From NCBI RefSeq assembly GCF_933775445.1, contig NC_065874.1, positions 19,425,001 through 19,489,000 of the forward strand: a stretch of 64,000 nt of DNA. The letters are read 5' to 3'. Made by a program: the position numbers and the translations under genes. The DNA comes from Argentina anserina (lineage: Eukaryota; Streptophyta; Magnoliopsida; Rosales; Rosaceae). Below are positions 50,696 through 62,850 of the stretch, piece by piece. The stretch's first letter is position 1. The number at the start of each line of letters is the position of its first letter. The notes beneath the pieces are model-generated. The model saw only the letters and a program-made list of their open reading frames with translations, made no database searches and was not told where the DNA came from.

Positions 50696-53600
50696 TCAGC
50701 AGAAAAACATTGAATTGGCCACATTCTCTTTCAGCCTGGGAAGCTGAGGGACGGGCACTGCTCCAGCTGAAGTTGTACCACCATGGCTCGAGGAAGTCTC
50801 AGATGCATCTTCAAACTTTACAAACTGACTCATCTGTGTGGCAGCTAGATGAGCATAGCAAATCGGAGCAACTGAGAAGAAAAGTATCATATTAACATAA
50901 TGTAACAATCTACCACCAGATTTGCATTTTTATAGCATAAGCATTCAGAGGGTTTCCACAATTGCACTTACCTACAGAAATTGCAGTGGTGCTTCTCTGG
51001 TACCTATAAGCATGAAACCAAAAATTAGGCAAGCCACAGCTAAAACCATGTACAGAAGTTGAGTACATAAATCACGCAAGCATACAACAGTCACTTACAC
51101 ATAGGACAGAGAATGCACTAGTTCTTGAAGATCATCAGCAGAAAACCCAATATCATCCAACAGAACATGATAGTGGGTAGGCCTCGTGGTTCCCTTGGGA
51201 AAAGACAAAAAGAAAAAGCACAATAAACGGTCACTCTGAATCTTAAAACTAAAGACTGTTTAAAGGAATTTAGAAACTAATGGGTAGACCTGGCTATCAC
51301 GAAATGCTTGGATTGAAAATTAAAACCTGGTCTTTGTATAAATATTACAAGTATGAATCATGATTGCGTCAAATAACTATTCTCACAGATCAAGCAGAAA
51401 AACATTCATTAAAAAGTTCAAAGAAACTAAAAAAAAAAATAGAGTGACAGAAAGAAGCAACAAGACCAGAGGCAAAGATATAAAACAAGTCATCAGTCCA
51501 AGACTCCAAGCTATAAATAAATGGGGAGACATAAGTACTGAACAGTAAACAAAAGCACTGCATGATACTCACAATCATTCCAGCCTGTGAGAGATAAATG
51601 TGCATAGAGATAACTCTTTTTTTTTTTAGTTTCTTCAAACTATTTAATGAATGTTTGTGATGCAACAAGACCAGAGGCACAGATAAAAAATAAGTCATCA
51701 GTCCAAGACTCCAAGCTATAAATAAATGGGGAGACATAAGTACTGAACAGTAAACAAAAGCACTGCATGATACTCACAATCATTCCAGCCTGTGCACAGA
51801 GATAAAAATCATTGTTCTTCGGATGACAAATTCTGTTGTCAATTATGGTACCTTCAAGACGAAAAATAATACAAGTCACTATGGTATCCTTCAAGACAAC
51901 AAAAATATCAGTATGAAAAGGTTTTGATCTTGATGGTCTGTTTGAATAGTGTTTCCGTACCAGGAGGAACATTATCAGGTGACTGAGGCTGGAAAAATTT
52001 TGTATGGTGGTTTTTCTGAGCAATAATCACAACAAACTTTGGACACCAACTTTCATCAAGGAACTTGCAGGCCTGACACAATAAAACAGAATACTAGGTG
52101 AGGTGACTTCAAAGTTGAACACAACACAAAGTTGAAGAGAGATGGGCAGTTCACAAAACCTCAATGATCTGATCCAGTTCAATGTTCAAAACTTGATTGA
52201 ACTGTGACTCGCTAACACCATCCCTAAATTCAATACAAACCATCAGTTGTGCCCCAACATTGTTTTACGAATAATTACTATATCGAAAATTTAATAACAA
52301 TGACTAGTTTAGAATCATTACATCATATCTTAAATACTAATTGCCAAATACAGTATAGTAAAGAATACAAGCAGCTTATGGAAGTAAAAGCATATACAAA
52401 AAGTTGCAACTGGCATAGTCTGAAAATTTAAAATACCAATGAATTGCCAATTTCAACTGTTGACTTAAACCTTTTACAGCCTTATTTAAAAACCTAAAAG
52501 ATCACAAATTGAAACTCCAGTTGTTGGAAAGGAAATTATAAAGCTGTCACAATATTCAACACTGGTTTCCGATTTTTTCCTGTTAGCTATAAGCTCAAAA
52601 AATTATGGTCTGACAAGGTCACTTGCAGATTTCAAAGATTCAACAAATAAGTGGTTTGAAACATGAAAAGTCTAAGTAGAGCATTTTATACATATATTTA
52701 CAGGACATGATAATACAATCTGTAATTCATCCATGTGCAAATAGAAATGGTTCAAATAAAACTGTGTTCTGAAATCAAAAATTAAGTGATAACTTGCCAT
52801 GGATACATAAAACAAAATAATTACCTGAATATGATTATATTATCCGGCTTACGCTTTCCTGAACTTGTGTAGAAGTCCAAAAGCAGCTCTCTGAAATAAA
52901 TCATACACTTTAGATAAAAAAAAACACTGTTACCCAGAGAGAGCGAGAGACGGGCATTGTACCTCATAATGCCATCATCTTCAGTATCAGAAACACGCTT
53001 GAACAGTGAATCAATCATTTCGACCTTTGGAGACTGAGTTCGAACAGAAGCCCTGTAGCGGGATATGAGTGGCCAGTGTCTTGAGCTGACTACCTATCAT
53101 TCACAATCGTATAGACATTTTAAGATACAACTTTTACATTATAATCGAGAGTACTGTGCGTGCATAGTTATAATAAATTGACTTTGCATACAAAAGTACA
53201 GTTCACTTTCTGATTAAACACATTGCTAGAAAAAGCAATTTACCGCAGCAATTGATGGTATGTCCGACTGGCCAGGAGAGCCGTGCGATACATCCATCCC
53301 TAGGATGATGGTAGGAACCTTTGAAACCACAGGAATGGAAGGTGAAAATTCAACAGCCAACAAGGAATTAAGTCCACCAAGCTGCAAGAAATCATGAGGT
53401 TGGATCAGAATAAGAAAACAAAATAGTACTTAAAAAACATCCTAGTTGGGAACAAATAGGAAATAGATAAAGCAAAAGATCACCTTAGCATTAATTTTAA
53501 GCAAAACATTGGTCAGGTATTGGTCATTAACCCGCGTAGGAGCTATGCACTGTGTGACAATACCATACTCAGCTAGATTCTTCCGCTTCCATGGACCTGG

Positions 53601-56496
53601 GTAAATCACATAATTTGTTGCAAAAGGTACCGCACAATTATGACCGAACTTAATCAACAGAGTTTTGGATAACTGAGCCTACCATATAGAGCAGAGTTTT
53701 TCCTCTCTGGAAGCAAACAGAGAATGAACTGTGGTTGTCCAGGAAGTTTGGATTGAATATCCTCAAACATTCTCTCAACCCTAACAAGAGGAGGGGCCCG
53801 ACGTGTCTGAGGGTTCTCTTCAAAAACATCAAACGGAGGGTCTATGGCCTACCAAAGGGAAAAACGGAAAAAGACAGTCAGTTCAGCACATCAAATGATA
53901 GCACAGAAACTTACTGTGAGTTGCAACCCTTACAATTCCCTTCATATCACCACATTTAATCAGATCACGGACAAGGGCTTTCAGATCACAGCGAGCGGAG
54001 AAATTAACAACAACCCATCGTTCTATCTTGGTAGGCTTCACAAGTTTCTACAATATGATATAAAAAAAATTACTCAAATGTATGATAATAGGATATAAAT
54101 AGGGAAGGAGGGCAGGAGGATTTAATACCTTATTGTTGAAATTCCAGCGCCCATTTCTGGGGAAGAAATCATCCCCATTGCCGACTTTCAACTGTTAGAG
54201 AACAATAACGATTATCAGTATAGAACTCTACAGAACACAAAACTAGCAACTGGATAAGCTCCTTCACAAAAGTAAAAAAAGCACAAACCTTTGGAGCAGG
54301 CAGAACACGGCCATCCACTTGAGTGAAACCATTACTAATCGAAACGCCACATGCACGTAGCATAGGTTCACCATCATAATTGTTGATTTTTAAGGCCTGC
54401 AATAACACTCATGAGACTTTTAAATTGAAGTAGATCTATGAAATGATTCAACTGAAAAGGCAAGGCCTACGTTAGACAAAATGCTCATCCTCTCCTGTGG
54501 TTTTTGCCTTGATTTCTCAACCAGTGAAGATCTTTGAAGGGTTGAAAGTGCTTTTGTATATCGTTGCAATGAAACCAATTCACAGAGCTACAGAGAAAAT
54601 ATCGAAGAACAATATCACATGAGCAAGATTACAAAACATAAATGAAATAAAATAAATAAAGCTAGAAATAACAAGACTCATCATGTTACCTCAAGGGGTA
54701 TGTACGTAGGACGCTTGGGCTTCCCAACATTAATGCAGGGCAGATCACCAGAATAGCGCAACTGAATATTGCGATGTTTAACAAAATAGTCATAAACAGT
54801 CACTTCAATTTCCCCATCCTCCCCATCTTTTGCATTTCTGTTTCTCAAGGTAAACCTGGATATACGGTAACAAATAACCAATGGAGCGGGTTACACAGAC
54901 TTCAAAAAAGAAAGTGTGACAGAAAAGAGACAATACTAAGAAAATTACAATTGCTCTTTGCATGGTCTCTCACTCAATCCAGTAATCTTGTATTCCAGAT
55001 TGGTTGGACTGGTTTTAACCCTCAAATTCTTCAGAGTTCTCTTGGCCTGTCCCAGTGACAAGCAAATACAATCAATCCATACATAAGCATGATAGGTCGC
55101 AATTATAAATAAGCATAACTGGTAGTTACCTTTGTCCAGTCAAGTGAAAAGGGATCTCTAACATTCTGGTTGGAAATTAAAAAATCCACAACCGGTCCAG
55201 GCTGTATAATCATGGTAGTTGATACATCTGCACAAATGCATAATGGAATAGGTGAAGGAAACTGACAGTCTTGACAATAAAAACAAATACTTCAACATAT
55301 AACATTAGTTACCAATGTTTAAAGACAGGCCACCCTGGGTGGTTCTGAAGCTTGAATGGAATCCTCTGCACCCTAGAACACCTCCTCCCACATCAACAAA
55401 GCTCTTTGGATCATTATGGAAGAAAGATTGACGAACCAAAAGACATCCTCTGTATCACACCAGGGTTTTGTTATATTTCATCCATGCCAAAGAATATAGG
55501 AAGCAACATGAGTATCAAGGCAAAAGCGGCAACAAAATACACTCACTGCTTAGATGCATGTTGCCTCAATATAATATCTAGAACTCTCAGAGCCTCTTGG
55601 GAGTTTTCAGATTCCTGACCACGCAGAGCATCTCCAATAGCCTTCATGGGAATTTTAGCAGCATAGCTAATTTCAACATTGAAAGTTTTGGATCGTCCTG
55701 GACGTCGTAGTCTCTTACGATCACTTTCATTTGGACTCCCATCACCATCAGTAGTACAGTTTCCATTGTTTCTGAAAAAGAAAACAAAATAATTATATCC
55801 AAATTACAAGGAAGAAACGCAAAATATACAGGTAATAAACCCATTAGCCCTTCCTCATACCTGTTTGATGGTGTATCCTCCAAAACAACTGAAAATTCAA
55901 GTTTGTTGCGTGGAAGTGAACCAACAGTAAACAAACTCTTCTCCCCATCATAAGCAAAGTCCTTTCCACCTAACTCAGAGTTATAAGTCTCATGGACTCG
56001 ATCGATTATCCTCCTTCCAGCACCTTTGCCATCAAGGGGACGACCGTCTTCATAAGTAAGGGCAACCTAGATGCAAACAGTACATGATGAGAAAAATTCA
56101 ATTAGAAATATATGCCAAAATTCCAAAAAACATAAAGCTTACAATGAAAGCAAACAGGGAACATACACTGTAATGAAAGAAGTAATCCTCTTTGTTAGTA
56201 GTAGTGACGTTGACTTTAAAGTGATTAGTCAACAGAGGAATCTTCTGCCCTTTTGTTCCAAGGCCTCGCCTAGCAATTGGTAGGCGCACAATCTTCTTCT
56301 TTACAGGTTCAGTAATATCTGCTGGTGCACGCAATGGAACAACATCTGGGGGGATAACCGGGGGTGGGGGTGGCAGCACATTTTCCGCCCCATTTCCATT
56401 TGCCCCATTTACAACATTGTCCACATGGTCTCCATTTGCCACATTTTCAACATTTGATCCATTTTTCCCATGTCCATCTGGCTCAAACGAATCCAT
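50696..56496 (-). CDS. AGO4: ARGONAUTE4-type protein
   Basis: Nuclear Argonaute that binds 24-nt siRNAs and directs DNA methylation at transposons with Pol V. Twenty-two exons: 56167-56496, 55861-56066, 55547-55771, 55313-55449, 55130-55227, 54949-55046, 54690-54855, 54471-54587, 54289-54396, 54129-54191, 53934-54047, 53683-53848, 53484-53596, 53244-53391, 52973-53093, 52825-52890, 52160-52223, 51961-52072, 51778-51851, 51099-51193, 50972-51003 and 50696-50871. The sum is 942 codons plus stop, close to the 924 of Arabidopsis AGO4. An Asn/Gly-rich N-terminus and a PPPPPVIPP stretch precede the N domain. PAZ falls mid-protein and PIWI in the C-terminal third. Slicer residues are Asp677 (GMDVSHGSPG), Asp760 (FRDGVSESQ) and His892 (YAHLAA). 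The C-terminus is the conserved SMFFC. AGO6, AGO8 and AGO9 are close relatives, but the N-terminus and tail best fit AGO4. Confidence 0.96.
51457..51802 (-). repeat. 205-bp tandem duplication in AGO4 intron 19
   Basis: The segment 51457-51597 is repeated at 51662-51802 at a constant offset of 205 bases and is nearly identical. The right copy includes the last bases of exon 19 and its donor site. The left copy lies inside the intron and so carries a duplicate of that exon end and donor. Confidence 0.92.
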
Positions 56497-57722
56497 AGCC
56501 TAGGATACACCACAAGAGATTAAAAGTTTTAGAAGATAATTCATTGGGAAAGGAAGAGTATGCACAGTTAAACAATCATTTCTAATACAAAACGCAAGTC
56601 TAATCAAAAGCGTAAGGACTAAACAAGCTACAACAAAAGCAAAACAGCTTCAAAATGGAAATACAATGACTGCAGAGCATGAAACTGCGGTAACATAATT
56701 GAAAACAACAAATAACATGTTACTCATCATAAGAACATTGGAAAGTCAAAGACCACACATTGAAAAACAGAAGTTTACTCAAAGCATAAATAAGTCACAT
56801 GCACAAGAAATTACATGCATGCAACAGTAGAACTAAGGAACAAGCAAAAAACTGAAGCATGAAAGCTAAATCATTTCATAAGACCAAAGCATGGGACAGA
56901 AACTAAAAGCCAACCATACAGACAATTAAAATCAAATCTTTTTTTTAAGTTAAAAACAGAAATAAGAACAGACAGGTATAAAGTTACAGGTTTGAAGGAT
57001 AATGCTCATGCAAAGCACAAAATACGAAACACTGGAGAAAGATAAGACTGAAACTTGGACTCCGAAAAATCTAATCAATGTCTAAAAATGGAGCCTTGAC
57101 CCCAAAAAGAAAAAAAAAAGAGAAACCAGTGAATTGAAAAACTCAGGACAAGAACGGACCCAACAACTGCAGTCTCTAACAACAGAGATTGTTGACCCAA
57201 ATAATGTAATCACATGCACTCCAATGAAAACCCAGAAACCCCAATAACACAGCAAACACAAAATCAAGCAAGAACAGCCCACCTGATAAGACGCCCAAAT
57301 AACAATATGACCAAAAATGACACATTCAAGTAAAAAATACTACCTCAAAGCACAACAAGCCCGCTTCCTAAGAACCCAACCGTGTCGATTTCACAACCCT
57401 GCAAAACAAACAGAAATCGATCGTAAGCGCACGGCATACCCAAAAATCAATCCAAAAAGGAAGTGCATTGCATATAAAAACAAGAGAAACCCTTTCGAAA
57501 ACTACAATATTGACACAGAAAATAACCCAAAGGGTTTTGATCTCCTAGCCCCCAAAAACTTGAACCCAAACCAGAAAAATTTTCCATGAGCGAAATCTAC
57601 CGGAAAATCGTTGAAATCAGACAAAACAGAAGCGCATTCTAAGTCTCAAGAGCGAAGAGAAACAAGTGCGGGAGAGGTTTACCTCAAAAAACCCAGAGTT
57701 AGAAAACCCTAGAGTTTGTGTT

Positions 57723-57767
<45 letters not shown>

Positions 57768-57780
57768 GTTCACACTTCAC
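56497..57780 (-). promoter_or_regulatory. AGO4 5' leader with UTR intron
   Basis: A TAG acceptor lies two bases upstream of the ATG (exon would start at 56498-56499), so the leader is spliced. Possible donors on the minus strand are GAG-GTAAAC at 57681 and GAG-GTAGTA at 57343. The upstream leader exon would then include a TAGGGTTT word (57704-57711) and a GA/CT microsatellite. Which donor is used cannot be told from sequence. Confidence 0.55.
57726..57761. repeat. GA/CT microsatellite in AGO4 leader or promoter
   Basis: GA run on the plus strand, hence CT on the gene's sense strand. CT tracts near the transcription start are common in plant leaders. Confidence 0.85.
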
Positions 57781-58341
57781 AGTTCCACTCTCTTTTTAAC
57801 TCCTCGAGTGTTGACCTGTTGGGTTTAAGTCCAAAGTTTACTCTGAAACCCTTCCCTGCGGTTCGACACTGTTCCTTCCCTACGGTTACGCGAATCCAGC
57901 CGTTCAATTCTTGGGAGACATGATGGACGGCTACCGTTCATTCAACCGCAGCGCATTAACTCCTTTACCGAACCTCACGCCTTAATGCGGTCAGACTTGT
58001 TATGTCATACGAGGTACGTGTCTTGTTCTTACTACTTGATGCTTTTGCCACCATCCGGACTCTGGAATTACGAACCAGCTCTCCAACGACAAGGTCTGGG
58101 AAGTGGGGTAGTATGGTAACTTTGGGAAGTCGTGAAACGATGAGATTTGTTGGTTGTGGGTCACGATCACTTGGACGAGTTCAAAATTCGAAATCTCGGA
58201 GTGGATGAGACTGTGACGATTTACGGTCACAGTTCTGGTGAGCTTAAATTTCCCATTTTGAAAACATTTTTTATTGCCTCTTCCGTTACTACCGTTTCTC
58301 TGCCTAACTCTACGAGGACAAGGATGGTAAAAACTTTATTC
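57781..58341. other. Region upstream of AGO4
   Basis: Should contain the AGO4 promoter. Short open frames at 58000-58344 have no domain. The right border is the target site of the next hAT-type element. Confidence 0.4.
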
Positions 58342-58596
58342 TAAGGGTGGGCATAAACCGAATTAAACAAGTAAAACCGACCGAACTGAACTGAAAATAT
58401 GGTGCGGATAACCGAACCGAAGAGATGTAGTTTAAAAAATGAAGAAAACCGAATCGAAACCAGTTTAAACGGTTTGAAAATGGTTTACGTGATCAAACCA
58501 ACCGATTTAAAATCGAACCGACCGAATTTAATTTAATGATTTAAAAAATAATAAATAATGAGTATTAGTACAAAAAATAACAAAACATAACATATA

Positions 58597-58672
58597 AGGT
58601 TGTCTAGTGCAGTTGGTAGACTGCATGGTTGTTATATTCTAGTCAGAAATTTGAATCCCAACATTGACATTT
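58597..58672 (+). repeat. tRNA-derived SINE-like fragment 1
   Basis: TAGTGCAGTTGGTAGACTGC resembles a tRNA A box, and AAATTTGAATCC about 30 bases later resembles a decayed B box (GGTTCGAATCC). No acceptor stem closes, so it is not a tRNA gene. Confidence 0.5.
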
Positions 58673-58737
58673 TGATGTTTATTGAAATTATCTATCAAAT
58701 TGAGAAAAATACAATCTTTACATAATTATTAACGAGA

Positions 58738-58805
58738 AGTGCGTGTGATGTAGTGATTTGTGGCATCATCTTTAGGTAGAAGTTCGAGTCATACCTCTTG
58801 AAAAA
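58738..58805 (+). repeat. tRNA-derived SINE-like fragment 2
   Basis: GTGATGTAGTGATTTGTGGC resembles an A-box region, and AGTTCGAGTC (58783-58792) is close to a B box. A short poly(A)-like tail follows (AAAAATTAAAAAAAATT). It lies in the same hAT element as fragment 1. Confidence 0.5.
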
Positions 58806-58993
58806 TTAAAAAAAATTACATATGAGGTGTGAACTGAAACCGAACCGAATTTTCGGTTAAACTGATTGTTTCGGTTCAGATTAATTCGATTCGGTAAATG
58901 GTTTAAGTTTTTAGAAAACCGATTAAAGTGGTTCGGTTTCGGTTTGGACCAAAAACTGAACCGAACCGATATATGCCCAGTCCTACTTTATTC

Positions 58994-60528
58994 CGTTTCT
59001 TTACTGTAGTATGTAGAATAAATGAATGTTTTTTATTTTGATCAAATAGAAACTTTATTGAAACCTATATAACTGTCAATATACATTACGCATTATTATT
59101 GAAATACCCTTATTTGAAAAAACTGTTTTGATTCCTTAAAAAAAAACTGTTTTGATAAAACAACATATTGCATGAATAATTAGGTAAAAAACAAAAAAAA
59201 TAGAATAAATTGAGAAACTAGGGTTAATATTCGGTAATATATACTTTTGTAATTAAACTTTTTTCCGGAAAAAAAAAAAGGTTGTAAAAAGTCACTTTCG
59301 CTAAAGTTAATTATAAAACAATCGCCAATTGTTTAAAATTCACAAAAAAGTCCGATAGTAAAACTTATTAAAATGTCTCTCTCAGTGTTTTTTGCCAATC
59401 TCTCTCTATTATCTCATTCCCTCTCACCCATCGCCGACTATCAACCACAAACCGTTAACAACGATGCCAATAGGGCCGCAATCTCATCCAAGCTGGCGGG
59501 TTCAGATTTCGAGGAGTGACTTGAAGTTTTAATCGATTTGTGTTTGTCACGGCGGTGAGGCGACATGTTCTGACATCACCAAGGAATGTTGACGACAAGT
59601 TTGGTGGTTGGCGATGCGGCGTCATGCTTGGTTGTTTGGTCAGGTTTCTCTCCTCGATGACCACTCTACAAAACCACAACATGCAACTCCTCACCTCCAC
59701 CTGCTTAGCTCACCTTCACATCTCTCATTGATGAGTTTACATGTGAGCCCCTGAAAATTTTTGTAATTATTCGACACATAAAACACGCGCTAATCAATAT
59801 TCTTATGAGATGTCGAATAAGTAGCATAATATTTTTGTATTAAACTACATGTTGTCATGAGCGCGGGAGTATTCGCATAATATTTTTCCAACACTCAAAA
59901 ATGTTTTCATTTTTTATAAAAATTTTAAATTACTTTTTAGAAATCCTTATTCTATGTTTTAAATCTCGACCATTGGTTTTACTTCGCGCGATCTCAACCA
60001 TTCACCCATTTTCTATTTGATGCCTAGGCCTTTGGCCCAAACCCATTTTCTTCTTCTTTTTCTTCTGTCTGTCTCTCTCTGGTCGTTCTCTCCCTTCCTC
60101 GCGCAACTACATCTTAAACTCAGTTTTCTATGTGTCTTGATATATTCTCATGAAATAAGGACTTTTTATTCTAAATATTATCTCTTAAAATACCTTCCTT
60201 ATGCATATACAACTCGAAAATACTCTCTCAAAATAATCTCCAAAGCTTAACTTGATTGGAAAGTCTTTTCCATTTAGGATTTATGAAATCATAGGATCTA
60301 ACCTCCAAGCAAAGATTACGTCATAACTTCCTCTAAAAAATAGCTATTGATGTGATTTTAACTGCATAGAAAATTAGACTGACAGAGTTTTCCATCCATA
60401 TATGGCACAAAATCTAGTTCATTGTGAGATGTCCTGGGAGTCCGTAGAAGTTGGATAACGTGCACTGGCTGAATTCTTGATTCTTGTAGGATTTGACTTT
60501 TGGGTTGCTAATTATTCTCCATCATAAT
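58994..60528. other. AT-rich spacer
   Basis: No gene is supported. A GC-richer patch at 59395-59735 has short open frames on both strands without recognisable domains. Confidence 0.4.
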
Positions 60529-61294
60529 TGTAACACCCCGTACCCTAGGAATAAATTTCTTAGTTTAAGGATTAGGCATTTGTAACAACCCAAACTTTCA
60601 TTCCATAATTCTAGTAATTCTTGAAATTTTTTTGAACGTTTGTATGTGACAATCTTTATTCTACAGCACTTACGTAGTCCTTGTTTGAAGTGGAATGAGT
60701 TTCGAGAGCCAAAGGTTTGAAAATTGATTAAGTTGCTATGGCTCAAGAGTTGACTTTTAACTCGTCACTCATCTCTAAAAATTTTCTTCATGAAAGTTGA
60801 GGCCTCGTTAATACGAGTTCGTAGACATGTGGCACACTTAAAACGGTTATTGTATGTAAGTGTTGTTAGCAACCAAAGTTAAGCGTCGAATTTGAAATTA
60901 ATGTTTCTATAAGGGTAATATAGTAATTTCACAATGGGCACCCCAACTTTATTAAGTTCTTCTCTATAAGGGTAATAGGGTAATTTCACAGTGGATCTTT
61001 GTAAGGCAGTTGGTGATCTTTGTAAGAGAATGAAATTGGTTACTATTTAAGCATTATGTAAGAGATGAGGAATGTTGGATTTCAAATTCCTATTTTGGTC
61101 TATGGTTATGTGAGCAAATTTTTGATGATGTTCATATTGTTGCCATATAAATAGGTGAAGAATTGTACAAGCGGTTTTGGTCAATTACAATTAGGGTAGT
61201 TGATGGCTTTATATAAAGTTATGATGTATATTAATCTAGTTATAGATTATATTTATTGGGTTGAGAATGAAAAAGCATTCCTTGATATGTAAAT
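60529..61294 (+). other. Possible old LTR start (TGTAACACCCC)
   Basis: The word TGTAACACCCCGTACC at about 60529 and TGTAACAACCC at 60580 resemble the first bases of many plant chromovirus LTRs. A near-repeated phrase, CTATAAGGGTAATAnnGTAATTTCACA, occurs at 60908 and 60963. No right end or target duplication was found. Confidence 0.3.
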
Positions 61295-62830
61295 TGATAG
61301 GAGCACAAAGTGTGACATTTTTAATGTGTATATGTCATATTCTTGTGCTTTGTTACTCCTTATTTTGTTGTTTTAGGTTCATATTTGTTATTTGTCTGAT
61401 TAGGTAGAGTTATGCGGAATATGATAGTTTTGATGATGTAATTATGCTAAGTGTTAGAAATTATTATTGAGCTATGATTCCTTACTCAACTAGGATTCTA
61501 CTTTCTTAATTTCATTATTTCATATTTCTTATTTGTCGATTTCTTTTCAGGAAAGATAAATCCTATTTGGATAAGGAGTAGTGGAGCCGTGATGCATTCC
61601 TAGTTGGACAAGGAGATCATGTCCGAGTTGGATAAGGAGAGAAGAGAGGCCGACCTAGCATTTCCTAGTTCAACATGGAGAGTTGCCGTGCAGCCCATGG
61701 CTGTCTTCCATTTGGATTTGGTTTCCTACATGAAGTTAGATTTGGAGTTCAAGAATCAAAGTCCATATCAAAGAAGATTTCAACATCCCATCTGATTCTA
61801 TCTCCTTATTAGGACGACATGAGGCTGTTTTGACTCCTATATATAGAGGCACGACATCATTGATCATCATCATCATCAATCCTTGCACCAAAGTATAACC
61901 AAAGCTCTGCCCAATTACATTCATCTTACCAAGAACCCTAAAATCCGAAATTCATCCTTCAACATATCTTGTATCCGAAGCAAGTAGCCTAGAATATTTG
62001 TTTGCTGGGAATAAATCCCGTAGGAATATTTCAAAGTGTAACACTATGATCTTCATGTTTTATTTCGGTTTTCTTTGTTCTTGTTCTTGGATGCTTTTTG
62101 TTTTTGTTTTGTTAAACTTTATTTCGATATTGTCTATGAGATAGTTGTGACTTTTGAATTGTGTAATGATATAAAGTTTTGGATTTCTATTCAATGATTT
62201 TAGGTTTTATGTCATGAGTTTCTGTTCATGTTCTTAATTAATTTTCAGTGTGTTCTTATATTGCATGTGTAATTGAGACTAGTTGATGCATATGTTAATC
62301 ATTCAAAGACGATTATGATACAAGTAGTTGATTAATTGTTTGTTTTTTGTTATCTCACTGATTATTTTCTCAAGTTTGGCGTTGGATAGGTGCTTAAAAC
62401 ATGTTAATTTCTCTATGTGATACGTAATTGCATGATGAATTAGTGTGTTAGATTTCGTTGCAAGACAAGTAGTTAAGCTCGATAGTATCCATGTATTAGG
62501 AACCAAGTAGGAACTTGATGCATGATCAAACTTAAGTTGAACTAAGATACCTACGACATGAACTTGATTGAGAATAGATTTCGATGACTTTGTTCTTACA
62601 TGATTTGTTTGGTGATTGCTTATGTGTTGGTTGGTTGATCACATGTATATAGTAGTTTAGCTTTTATTTTCTGTTTTTGATCAGAATCTATCTTCAATCT
62701 TATAAACTCTATGTGAATTCGTGATTCTTTGCTCTAGCTGGATCCCCGGTTTTTGAACGATACCCTCTTGTTTTATACTACTTACGATGCTTACAGGGTT
62801 AATATTGATGTCGAGTAATCGGACCGATCA
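61295..62830 (+). repeat. Gypsy (Athila-like) 5' LTR
   Basis: 1536 bp with ends TGATAGGAGCAC and CCGATCA, closely related to the solo LTR at 30378-33695 (shared start, AGCACAAAGTGTGAC, and shared end, TTACAGGGTTAATATTGAT). It is followed directly by a primer-binding site and interior, so it is the 5' LTR of an element that continues past the window. Confidence 0.88.
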
Positions 62831-62832
62831 AA

Positions 62833-62850
62833 TGACGCCGTTGTCAGGGA
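62833..62850 (+). other. Decayed tRNA-Asp primer-binding site
   Basis: TGACGCCGTTGTCAGGGA differs from the perfect tRNA-Asp site at three positions. All three are C-to-T or G-to-A changes, as expected from deamination of methylated cytosine. Confidence 0.85.

Larger units (their letters stand above)
58342..58985. mobile_element. Non-autonomous hAT-type element with AACCGAA-rich ends
   Basis: A 644-bp element with a perfect 8-bp target duplication, CTTTATTC (58334-58341 and 58986-58993). Ends are TAAGGGTGGGCATA on the left and the complement of TAGGACTGGGCATA on the right. As in the element at 21062, AACCGAA words near the left end face CGGTTCGG words near the right end. Its centre holds two tRNA-like fragments. 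No transposase. Confidence 0.88.

Noticed and set aside
51390..52023. Open frames spanning AGO4 exons and the duplicated intron
   Set aside because: They read through introns and the duplication. The spliced model keeps the conserved PIWI sequence instead.
58597..58672. Functional tRNA gene
   Set aside because: A- and B-box-like words are present, but the stems do not pair into a cloverleaf and the segment lies inside a transposon.
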